From contig JADNYV010000011.1 of the NCBI GenBank assembly GCA_015501055.1, forward strand, positions 372,001-436,000: a stretch of 64,000 nucleotides of DNA. Reading direction: 5' to 3'. The notes beneath the pieces were generated by a model. It made no database searches and had not been told where the DNA came from. It worked only from the letters and a program-made list of their open reading frames with translations. Positions within the stretch are counted from its first letter, which is position 1, and every line of letters begins with the position of its first letter. This document shows positions 1-9,012 of this stretch, piece after piece. The translations under genes and the position numbers were made by a program. The DNA comes from Mucidula mucida. Taxonomy: Eukaryota > Basidiomycota > Agaricomycetes > Agaricales > Physalacriaceae.

Positions 1-80
1 CACGGTTTGTCTATATATAGATGCATATAACGTTAAACATTTCCTGTCGCATCAAGGAAGTCGTAAATACAACAGCGCAT

Positions 81-735
81 TCATATCGCACGCACGGCAC
101 TACGCAGCAACTGATATCCCGATAAACATACAACCAAAAACGTCGCCGCCATAGTCACCACCGTCGGATTTGCCGCGATCCCCGCCAGACTGCTGTTACA
201 CACGCCACATTCCCATCCTGCAGATGATAAGCCCAATCTCACTTCAAGATTAAGAAGACATACCGTCAGCTATCCCCGTGTACGCTTGCGGTGTGTACAA
301 CGCGAACGTCAAATCGCTATTCACGGCCATATACCCCGCCGCCTGCGTCGCATCGTACCCTCGCTCGTCGCATATCATCAGGGAACACGTTCCCTGAGGG
401 AGGGGATTGTCCGAGTGCGCCGTCTGGTACGAATACACGTCCCACACTACTTGCGTCGCGTCGCCCGCCACCACGCCACTATTATCGCCCACGGGATAGG
501 TGTTGCTATTTTCGCAGGCTGCGGAGACGGTGAGGCTCGTGGGGGTGACGAGCACGGAGGTAAAGTTCCACCCGAATGTGAGAAGATTGTTGGAGGCGAT
601 TTTGAAGTAGGAGGTGGAGGTCGTGAGTGGTTGGGTTATACTTAGGCTGCCGACTTCGGCGCTCGCGGGGATGGAGACGGTGGAGGATCCAGAGGAGGAC
701 TGCGCCGCCGAAGATGAAGCTGCTGTTGAGGACAT
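81..735 (-). CDS. DUF7137-like membrane-anchored protein
   Basis: Two exons, joined across a 46-nt intron (218-263, GT-AG), give a protein with a Ser/Ala-rich N-terminus, a beta-rich central region (FGWNFTSV, VVWDVYSYQ, LTFALYTPQAY) and a C-terminal GWECGVC turn. One hydrophobic segment (about VVTMAATFLVVCLSGYQLL) follows, close to the C-terminus. This order matches the fungal DUF7137 family as I remember it; function is unknown and surface or membrane anchoring is inferred. The first in-frame ATG is at 735, but the open frame continues upstream with a hydrophobic stretch (LVSFSLLTP). The true start and signal peptide may therefore lie in an unseen upstream exon, and a CAG acceptor-like site is present near 815. 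The family name is moderately sure; the gene itself is likely real. Confidence 0.6.
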
Positions 736-1081
736 GATGGGCGTCAAAAGAGAGAAAGAAACGAGGTCCAAAAAGTTTTGCGACCAGTCGCTAACGAGAG
801 CTGCGCCACTGCGGATACTACGTCACAATTCGAAATCTGATTGTTCTGCACGAGGCACTTCCGGTTCTGTGTATTCAATGCTGTAGCCAATTTATGTAGC
901 GTGTAGGATTAGATCAAGAGCGGCAAGAGTGGTGGAGTCAGGCGAACTTGAGAAGGTGTAGGAATCGAAGACAAATCGGAGGTGCTTTCGAGGGAACATA
1001 CTTTCCTAAGATACAGCAAATCGTGCATTGATATACATACAGTGAGATCAAGCAAAATGAGAGAAAGCACTGTCGCAGTCG
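736..1081. other. Intergenic spacer
   Basis: No supported gene. It holds the upstream region of the DUF7137-like gene and the 3' flank of DCTN5 copy A. Similarity to the right arm of the inverted duplication fades within about 30-50 bases after the DCTN5 stop codon. Confidence 0.5.
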
Positions 1082-1878
1082 TTATGTCTGCCGTCCTCGA
1101 GCAGGATCGAGAGGCTGGAAGCGCATGTAATATTGTTTGGTGTGGCTCTCCACAAGTTCCTGTGTCGACTCGGGTAAATCCTCGACGAATTGAGCTATCA
1201 AACCGACATAAGCTATGTGTAACTGATAGTAACAAAGCTTGCGGTACCCGGTGATCCAGCGAAAAGCGCAAGTGCTGGTACGACTGTATTGGCGGGAACA
1301 ACAGTGTTGTCTGCAATCTTTGCACAGTCCTTGATTATCACAAACTTGCCCTAAATTCGTTCAAGACAAAGGAAGTACGAGGAGAAAGCGGAAGCCTTAC
1401 AATGACACACCCCTTGCCTATTTCGACATGGTTCCCTATCGTTGCTGCCTCAACGACCGAGTCTTTACCAATGTGGACATGGTCGCCGACTTTCATTGGG
1501 TAGTAATTGAAGGCGCCGCGGTACGTTTTATAAGGAGGACTGCAAATGCAAGTTGATCAAAACCTCAATGAAAGGCTTGACCACATACCGCATCACACAT
1601 CCCTCGCCAACCAAGCAATACCTTCCCAACGATATGACCACAGCATGGCCTGGCCCAGAACGTCTGAGATCGCCTCTGATAATCGCCGAGCTCGAGATGA
1701 TAGTCTTGCCGCCAAGAATGATATTCTGCGGCCCAGCAATGGTCGCTCGGCGCGACACCTTGTTTCCCGTGTCCTAGAAGAGCGCGTCGGTCGTCGTACG
1801 CGTTGACTATCAGCAAGGCGGTCGCACTGTCTCGATAAACTCGGATTTGGAGTAGTAGATGGGCGGCTCGAGCGACAT
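1082..1878 (-). CDS. DCTN5: Dynactin subunit 5 (p25), copy A
   Basis: Five exons (1828-1878, 1589-1773, 1401-1539, 1248-1350, 1082-1194) with clean GT-AG introns encode 196 residues. The protein is a left-handed beta-helix of the p25 type: SLEPPIYYSKSEFIET, NKVSRRATIAGPQNI, GGKTIISSSAIIRGDLRR, CVMRPPYKTY, YYPMKVGDHVHIGK and the C-terminal helix ELVESHTKQYYMRFQPL. In the family p25 sits in the pointed-end complex of dynactin and helps cargo binding for dynein-driven transport. The gene is intact. It differs from copy C (21828-22624) at seven synonymous sites, one missense site near the C-terminus (Gln here, Pro there) and the stop codon (TAA here, TGA there). It is divergently paired with a DUF6535 fragment. 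Confidence 0.92.
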
Positions 1879-2051
1879 GGTGGTGGTTACAGTTTGACCC
1901 TGCCGGCCTCTTTCGTACCACCCTTAACGAGGGTATTAACGAGCCACAGGTGACAATGTGCGTTCACACGGATAATCTACGCGTTGTAGCACCATAACAC
2001 GGACGACGACTCCTACCGTCCTGGGACTTGCAGGCTTGAATGCTGCCCAAC
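1879..2051. promoter_or_regulatory. Divergent promoter DCTN5 A / DUF6535 fragment
   Basis: This 173-base interval separates the ATG of DCTN5 copy A (minus) from the ATG of the truncated DUF6535 gene (plus). The same head-to-head arrangement recurs at 21696-21827, so the promoter was copied with the genes. No TATA box is obvious. Confidence 0.55.
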
Positions 2052-2816
2052 ATGGCTGGTGTAACTCAACACGGTGAGTACGGCCCACTTTCGACAAGGG
2101 CGTGGTAGATACTGACATGATCGACGTATCCAGATGAATATGACAATATTCCCGAGGATGCTTTTGGCGAGGAATGTAGTCCTAACGCCAAGCTCTGGCG
2201 GATCTATATGAACGAAGCCCAAATTCTGGACAACGCGATGACCAAAGACTTGAGTGAGAACGCGGATGTGCTCCTTGTTTTTGTATGTATCGCGATACAT
2301 TCTAAGCTGCTTCAAATTCAAGTAGGGTGCACATAGTCTGGTCTTTTTTCCGCGGTCGTTACTGCTTTCGTGGCCATGACCTCTCAAAACCTGCAGATGG
2401 AATATGCTCCCATAACTGCAGAGCTGATGTTCAAAATGGTTCAGCTCCAGCGGGCGGCTTTGGATGGCTCTGATAGCGCATCCGTACAGCCTTCATCCTG
2501 GACTCCCGCCTCCTCTTTCTTGCCATCAAAGGTTGTCGGCGAGTACCCCTTTGTAGAGGACATTCGGTTTCATGCTACGTATACAAAGCAGGAGAAGTTA
2601 ATCACTGCAATGGGCATTTATGCTGTTCAAAACAAAGCAAAATTAAATACCATTGAAACACATGTTATAAGGAATCACAACCCGATTTTAGCAGCCGCAA
2701 ACCAATTTCAACCATCAAAAGTTGAGCTCAAGTTTGTAAAAAATGCGATGGACATCTTCAAAACTGGACGAAGACCTTCAAATATGGCAGTTGATCGCCG
2801 TGCAAGTATGTACTAA
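2052..2816 (+). pseudogene. Truncated DUF6535 gene, copy 1
   Basis: Exon 1 (MAGVTQH, donor G|GTGAGT), exon 2 (DEYDNIPEDAFGEEC, then KLWRIYMNEAQILDN) and exon 3 (SGLFSAVVTAFVAMTSQN) match the N-terminus of the full DUF6535 gene at 18623-21695. After the SVQPSSWTP segment the similarity jumps to sequence found beyond the 3' end of the full copy (around 18385-18450). All membrane segments are thus deleted, about 2.8 kb. The frame then runs through an AT-rich stretch to a stop at 2814-2816. It might still make a short soluble protein, but as a DUF6535 membrane protein it is broken. Confidence 0.75.
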
Positions 2817-3936
2817 TGAGTCCTAAATTCAGAATGACTCGAGGTTTCGACACCTTCCGCCTCAAAAATGCCTTGGGCGCCAGGACGGCATACGCAGTTG
2901 CCCGATTTGGGTGACCCGCTGGAGCGCACACCATTGGAGCTGAAGGGTGGAAGGGGCGCTCCTTGGGCGGGTGGCAGATTCAGGGTCCAAAGGGCACCTA
3001 CACAAGTACTATCATGGAATCCTCGGGGCACAGGTTTCACTGACATTGACCGCAGTTTCGGGGAATCAAGAATTTGCGGAGGACCTTTTATCAACTAGGT
3101 CGCCGGTTCTGGCACTAAAACCTTGCGAATCAGAATAGTGCTTTGCAGTAGAACCTATTGTAAATACCAAGAAAAACATCAACTCTTTTAACTTGACTCG
3201 CCAATGCTTGCCGACCAAGGGCGGGCAAGCCGCCCTCGTTTGCGTGCATTGGCTCGTGAAGAGGGGGAGGGCAGTCAGTTGCTTAAAGCGGCTTGAGCAC
3301 CGACTCGAGAAATGAACGGGATAATGCTAAAACGCGGCCACACACTGGCCGTGTAGTTTGCGACAGTATCTGCACTATCCAAGGTAATAATCAGAGGCAG
3401 AACATCAAATTCTCACAGAACAGCTGATTGATCCCCGAGAAATGGCACGATTCTTAGATATTTCATACACTTTTTATATGTAATCAAGTAGACCTTGCAA
3501 AGTCGCAAGGTAAAGTGTCAGCTTTGATCAAGTCTGCCTAAGGGAGACTGTCATTGTAACAGGGTCTGTGTGTCGAGCGCGTCTTCCCGCGCCAGCAGAA
3601 AGTGTCCTTGCTGAACTTGAATGCTGTTTTCAGAATACTATCTTGGGCAGCATTTACCTACAACTACCGGGTGGGTACGTGAAGATTTGACACTGTTCCA
3701 TGGACTGAAGCCATGATATTGGACGTCTCTTCAACTGAAAACTCGCACTGCTTGCAGTCTCTACTTGACGTATTGTTGATTCAGTAATTCATACTGCCTA
3801 AACGTTGCATACAAATGGCTCAAACACAAAGTTTCTAGGTGCCCTTGTTCGAATCCTTGCCGAAATATCCAGCTGTACATTAGTTCGGATGCCGATCCAA
3901 AGTAGGATATGGGTAAAAATGTTCCAGCCTTATACT
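2817..3936. other. Spacer between DUF6535 fragment and eIF4G-like gene
   Basis: No supported gene. It includes a short GC-rich tract (2860-3100) open on both strands, a hairpin (3197-3256), and from about 3540 a segment that repeats, reversed, at 18110-18385. That repeated part is the downstream flank of the eIF4G-type genes. Confidence 0.5.
3197..3256. repeat. Imperfect inverted repeat / hairpin
   Basis: Outer arms CTCGCCAATGC (3197-3207) and GCATTGGCTCG (3246-3256) pair with one mismatch. An inner stem GGGCGG (3219-3224) pairs with CCGCCC (3230-3235). It could be a small non-autonomous element tip or a structured transcript; nothing in the sequence decides. Confidence 0.45.
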
Positions 3937-6520
3937 CTACAACATGGTATGATTGAACAAAACTCGCCTAGCGGAACTAGTATGCTCAAGAAGCTTGGCG
4001 CCACTCCCCTCCAACTTCGAAGCTATCTGTGTCCGTTGTTCCTCTGAGAGGTCCGCGCCCTGGATCATTATGGCCAGGAGGTTGGGAGCCTTCGGCGCAT
4101 CAATAGCAATATCGTCCAGGAACTCGGCAACAGACGCTATGCCTTGCTCGAACGCCGCTGGGGCGCATAAACCCTTGGACGACGCACGCGCAAACAAGTC
4201 CCCAACAAGCTGTGCGTCAGCCTCCTTCGACTTGATCGCAAAAGAAACCAACTTGTCGACCAAGAGGTGATGGTACGATGCGGGTAGTGAGCTGAAGTAG
4301 TCTTCTGCCTCATCCAAGTTCCGGAACGCAAAGAACTCTTTCAGGTCCTCCTCAATCTTCTTCTTGGCAGCCGTGGCAGCCATCTTCGGCGCCAACACAA
4401 GTTTCTTCCGTTGAGCAAATGCTAACGACAGACATCAGTCAAAGAAAATCAAGCGAACAAATCATGTAGCATACCTTTTGGTGCAGATGACTCGGCGGAA
4501 GCCTCAGAGTTCTGGAGCATCGAGAAGATATTCTGCGATGAGGAGTTTGTTCGCTCTATTGATTCACGCTTGTCCTTCTTGCCAGAGGAAAAAGTGCTAT
4601 GAGAACCAAACGTCATCCGTGCAGTCGAACCCTTGCTGATTTGTCCGAACTTCGACAAGTCGCCAGCCTTGGGAGGTGCACGAGGCGCGGATCCAGCGGT
4701 GGTCCAACCATCTGGACCGACTTGCTGTTGATCTCCACGGTCACCGCCGCGTCTGGATCCACCACGAGACATCATCATTTGGCGCTGATACAACTCTTTC
4801 TGGGCCTTAACCTCCCTCTCCCTAGGAGCGCTGAGAAAACCGCGCGCATCTGAACTCATGACCGAAGTTTCACCGACATCTGGAATCCCCGTATCTCTGC
4901 GAAAGCTAAACGGAAGCCGATGTGGCTTCGAGAGCTCCAACAGCTTGGCACGATATTCTTGCGACTTGGCTGCTATCTTCTCGCGTCGCACATCCGACAT
5001 TCCAGCGCCCTTCATCATGATCGCCAGAAGACCAGGAGCACTCGGCGCGTCAATTGCGATATCATCAAGGAATTCAGCTGTGAGCGCAAGACCCTCCTCA
5101 AACGCCGCTGGGGAACACAACCCCTTCGACGCCGCACGGGTGAATAAATCTACCACAAGCCGCGCGTCCGCCTCGGTCGACTCGACAGACGAGTAGACAA
5201 GGTCGTCGACTAGTAGATAATGGTGTACGGCTGGTAACTCGACGAAGTAGAGTTCTGCCTCCTCCAAGTTCCGAGTCGCGAAAAACTCCTTTTTGTACTG
5301 GTGAATCTTCTCCTTTGCCTCGGAAACTGACATCTCGGAAGACTGGCTAATGTCAGACTCCAATTCACTACTGAACGTGGGGTATCTAGACTGCCTGCAT
5401 TGGGAGCCATGTTGTGAGGCCTTGTTACTGTCATTTCGCTTCGCGCCACACTTGCTGCCCATAGAAGTAGCCGAGCGCTTGTCGGCCTTGGAGGAATTGG
5501 TGCCAAAGCTGCCCATGCCCATGTTAAAGGAATTGAAGGCCTTGCCGAACAAGCGTGGAGGGGAACCACTGACGGAAGCTTGACATTGAGGTGCTGAGGC
5601 GCGACGACGGCCTGCACCTCCTCGGCTCATGGGGAAGTTGCCTTCTGCAGGCTCGAGACCAATGTCATCGAGAGGAGGAAGCATATCGGGCTTTTCCTTG
5701 CAGATAGACATAAATTGCAACAAGAAAGTACGATCATATCTGTAGAATGAACATTATAGAAAGCCCAGCTCGGAGGCAAGGCGCATACCTGAACTTGCCG
5801 TCCTTTGCGCCTATATTGAGCTCGGCGCTGGGTTTCCTAACGCCATCGGGGTAGGGAACGCTACTAAGATCACGGATGATACGAGCAGTAGTGAGTGCAG
5901 AAGGGGGGTTTTGGATCGTCAAGAGATCGGTGAGGCCTGCGGAGGGCAGCTCTGCAGCGACCGTATGATTGGGCGGTGCTTGCTGGGGCGACATTTGTTC
6001 AGGTTGCGGCATATACCATCCCGAATAACCATAAGCAGCATGTGGCTGGCCCTCCATGGGCGCAGGATACTACGCACGAGGTCAGATAAGGTTAATATTA
6101 GCTTGATAAACCTACATCTTCTTGACCCCATGGTTGCTTGGGCGGCTGCATTTGTGGTGGCGACATTTTGGTCGGTGGAGGATGTGAAGATAATCGAGGG
6201 CTACCCATCTGAGGAGACCCAGTAGGACCACTAGGCATCCGTGAAGCGGCACCGGAAGGGGGCAGCGAAGGGGGTGTCGAAGCCGACGCTGATGACGAGC
6301 CCTGAAACAATTTCGCTATATCCACTTTGCCTACCTTTGTTACCGTAGAGCTCGCTGGTCTGATGCGAGTCTGCACAGCCGATTTGCCATTAAACTGGCT
6401 CACTGTAGCCGGACGAGCGCCAAAATATTTGACGCCTTTAGACTTGAATGGTGGGGTCGGGGTAGGGGCGGGTGATGAAGAAATCGGTGTGTTGACATCG
6501 TCAATCGATTCAAAAGACAT
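3937..6520 (-). CDS. eIF4G-derived protein with eIF4E motif and two MA3 domains, no MIF4G
   Basis: Four exons (6116-6520, 5789-6069, 4475-5739, 3937-4421) with GT-AG introns join into one uninterrupted frame of 811 residues. Residues 1-300 match the fungal eIF4G N-terminal region, including MSFESIDDVN, PDGVRKPSAELN and the motif YDRTFLL (about 230-236), a canonical YxxxxL-phi eIF4E-binding site. Where the MIF4G domain should follow there is instead a Ser/Gly linker and an MA3 domain (about 365-500). Next come the usual eIF4G linker (SRGGSRRGGDRGD, QQQVGPDGWTTAG) and a second MA3 domain (about 670-795). MA3 domains bind eIF4A in eIF4G and PDCD4. Compared with the eIF4G at 62938-64000 it also lacks the acidic stretch before the last MA3. 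A non-coding or extra coding 5' exon ends at 6580. Intactness argues for function; repression of translation is inference. Confidence 0.85.
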
Positions 6521-8058
6521 GGCAGGGCCTGAGCGACCAAGTCAGCTCGCTGTACACTGAAAGAAGGACACGCACGTACCCAATTTGGTGACGCCTAAAT
6601 TACGCAGGGATTTGAAGGTATACGTTGTAGGACGTCAACGAAGGTGACCAAGCTGTTTTGGATGGGAATCGGGGAGGATCGTGCTGCGCAGGACGAGGTC
6701 ACCACGTTCCAAGTCACAAGTCTACTGGATGGAGAGATGAGCTGAGAGTTTATAGCGTATGCCGTCACAAATCATTCTTCTCGACTGAACGTGCTGAACT
6801 CTATACTGATGCACAGTCGATTCCCAGATAGGCTTGGCTGTCGCAGATACGGGACATTGGGCCGTCATTGTCGAGCAGCAGTTCAGTGCTCAAGGTTAAA
6901 CGATATGGCAAAGGCGCGCTGAATAGTAAGGACTCAAAGTTGACTCAAAACTTCCCACGCTCTGGAGCACGTGGAGCCCCTTCACTCTTCACACCATCAC
7001 TGTCAGTAACGCGCTTGAGTCCTCTTTTCACTCGCAATCCATCTGTGCTGAAAACTGTACACACACTGTGCTTTTCTTTCAAAGCGTCAGAAGTACGAGA
7101 ATTCTGCCTATACGATCGCGTAGTAGAAAATGGAACTTGGTCGACTCGGCTGTGGCGCCGGATCGCCACATTAGCACGGCCTGCCTGCTGGACTTTCAAG
7201 ACGATCCCAATCACGCTAAGTATGTGAGATTGGATAATAGGGCCAGCCATCAATTTTGTCGACAGCGTGCCATCGACAATATAGTACTACTGCCGTCATC
7301 GTTCTGATATTGCTTCGCCCTATGCAGACGTAACCAGTTCGGCATCGTCTTACCTCGCTAGCCTTGAGGATCCGCGCAGAAAACGGAACATGCTGGACTT
7401 ACACGCCCTCGTATGCTCGGTTTTTGGGACCATGGTAGTAAGTACCTCAGTTCAGCTAGCACTACTAGGCTGTGGCGCCGGATCGCCATACTTGCACGGG
7501 CTGCTGGATTTGATCTAACTGAGGATCCCAAACACATTTTATGAATACCCGACATTGATTTCGGCCATGGCCGAGCCAAATCCTTGAAAAATTGTCCGTG
7601 GAGATTCAATATTGAGAATGAATCCTTCGTTCTCCTCCGAGTCCGTGGCGCTTCCACATTGTCCTCTGCTCAAGCGCGATATGGGGCGCTCAGCGGCCAG
7701 ATGTTCAAGGCGCGAAGATCGGTTCATTCCCAAGATTCTTGTGCTCTCTATATTATTGCATCTATACGCGTCCGCGTTTTCTCCGCGCGCGAGGACGTTG
7801 ATCCTCTTTGGTGCAATATACATTCTCTTGGGTCATCCCGAATATCTCGTATGTCTGATCATCTCTGACTGTGATGAGCAATAGAGTACATTTACTCGGT
7901 CCAAGTCGGCACCATCAATCATGAAACGCTGCCTGGCGATTTCGAGTCCCGATGGGAAATCCGTAGATTACTAGGTAGAATAGCATAATAGATACAACAC
8001 ACCGTAAGTCGTACACAATACCATAAATAAACGGGTACTTTTTAAGCAGAGGAGCGCA
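6521..8058. other. Upstream region of eIF4G-like gene and spacer
   Basis: A likely 5' leader exon ends at 6580 (donor G|GTACGT); it joins 6528 in frame but has no upstream ATG before a stop. The rest contains only short unassigned frames and a diverged repeat pair (7148-7215 and 7468-7530). No protein family was recognised. Confidence 0.45.
7148..7530 (+). repeat. Diverged direct repeat pair
   Basis: Two segments, starting at 7148 and 7468, share the core GGCTGTGGCGCCGGATCGCC and then align loosely for about 60 bases (CACGG.CTGC, GATCCCAA.CAC). They look like decayed copies of one unit, possibly remnants of a transposon. Function is unknown. Confidence 0.4.
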
Positions 8059-8964
8059 TCAACACATCCTCACGACCCACTCCTCGCCCTGTCTAGATAT
8101 CCTGACCATCTTCCGCTCGCTCTGGTATGTCGTCGTGTCCTGAAACGCGAAATCCAAGTCGTCCTGCGGCTCACTGAGGAGGAAGGGGTCGTAGAGGGGG
8201 GTTATGTACGATGAAGAAGTGGGAGAAACGGAGTACGGAGATGAAGAGGAAGAAGTGGACGCGGAGTATGAGAGGGATGGAGTGGATGAGGATGATGTGG
8301 TGGGAGTGCAAGTCTCAATTAGGCGGACGCGAACGCCGTCCCCGGATGGACAGGGTACGGCATCAAAAGTGACTTGAATATCACCGGTTGGATCGGAGGA
8401 GATGGATGGGACGAGGCTGAGGGATGGGAGGGCGCAGAGGAGGGCTAGCATGACTGGGTTATCCTCCTTGACCTCTTCCTCCTTGACGTCCTCCTCCTCC
8501 TTCTTAATCGGCTTCCTTGAACGTAACTGTTTATTCTCCGCTTCGAGTTCCGCTACACGACTATCGAGCGAGGTCAATCTCATTGTCGTAAAAAAGAAGA
8601 GGAAAACGTACATTTCCATAGCCTCGAATTCCTCGCGCTTACGCTGACGTGAGAGAAATGCAGCTGCGCGGTTTTTGACAAGGCGGGCTTCGCGCTTTGA
8701 CAGGCCGGAGACGTCCGGCGGTACAAAGTCGCGCGTTGTGCGGGGCTTCTTGGATGGGCGCCCAGCTCGTACTGGAGCGTCGTCGTCGTCATCGTCGTCG
8801 GCATCGCTGTCCTCTGCTGGTGGGGGTCGCTTCCGTGTCTCTCGGACTACGGGCGACGGCTCTGCAAGACCAAACAGCTGTGTGGTAGGGAGGCATGTCG
8901 GCTGAGGGCCTGGCGAGGGCGACGTTGAAGAGGATGGAGATGGATAGTAGTCCCAGCTGTCCAT
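8059..8964 (-). CDS. bZIP transcription factor
   Basis: The basic region KREARLVKNRAAAFLSRQRK carries the bZIP signature (N-x-A-A-x-x-S-R). It is followed, after splicing, by a short leucine zipper (EAMEIRVAELEAENKQL). A 51-nt GT-AG intron (8561-8611) lies exactly between basic region and zipper; it keeps the frame and has no stop codon. Spliced length is 284 residues. Around the bZIP are an acidic run of Asp with a basic RPSKKPR nuclear-localisation stretch, a Lys/Glu-rich patch, and a Ser/Thr-rich C-terminal half that could be an activation domain. The ATG at 8964 (MDSWDYYPSP) is preferred over the one at 8991 because the TATA-like box at 9005-9012 would place transcription start near or after 8991. 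The basic region recalls ATF6/Hac1-type bZIPs, but I cannot assign an orthologue. Confidence 0.85.
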   Translation of the reverse strand: MDSWDYYPSPSSSTSPSPGPQPTCLPTTQLFGLAEPSPVVRETRKRPPPAEDSDADDDDDDDAPVRAGRPSKKPRTTRDFVPPDVSGLSKREARLVKNRAAAFLSRQRKREEFEAMEMYVFLFFFTTMRLTSLDSRVAELEAENKQLRSRKPIKKEEEDVKEEEVKEDNPVMLALLCALPSLSLVPSISSDPTGDIQVTFDAVPCPSGDGVRVRLIETCTPTTSSSSTPSLSYSASTSSSSSPYSVSPTSSSYITPLYDPFLLSEPQDDLDFAFQDTTTYQSERKMVRISRQGEEWVVRMC

Positions 8965-9004
8965 GGCGGGTCGGAGGCGGTGGTGGACCAAGCTCGCCCC
9001 AGGT

Positions 9005-9012
9005 TATATATA
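9005..9012 (-). promoter_or_regulatory. TATA-like box of bZIP gene
   Basis: TATATATA lies about 40 bases upstream of the chosen ATG at 8964 and only about 14 bases upstream of the alternative ATG at 8991. Confidence 0.5.

Larger units (their letters stand above)
1060..4420 (-). repeat. Left arm of inverted segmental duplication
   Basis: Read on the minus strand, this block repeats the order found on the plus strand at 17610-22660: eIF4G 3' exon, spacer, DUF6535 (opposite strand), DCTN5. DCTN5 exons and introns have identical lengths in both arms. The left arm has lost the body of DUF6535 (junction near 2531-2545) and carries extra sequence between about 2590 and 3540. Shared anchors are the DCTN5/DUF6535 divergent promoter, the motif around 2540-2585 (matching 18385-18450) and the segment 3540-3960 (matching 18110-18385 reversed). 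Confidence 0.85.

Noticed and set aside
2813..3098. Overlapping frames on both strands in a GC-rich tract
   Set aside because: Proline- and glycine-rich low-complexity readings with no homology I recognise; likely open by base composition.
3840..3860. GTTCGAATCC resembling a tRNA B box
   Set aside because: No acceptor stem, A box or anticodon arm can be built around it; it lies in the conserved flank of the eIF4G-type genes.
8774..8810. Trinucleotide run as an independent microsatellite
   Set aside because: It encodes the poly-Asp stretch of the bZIP protein.
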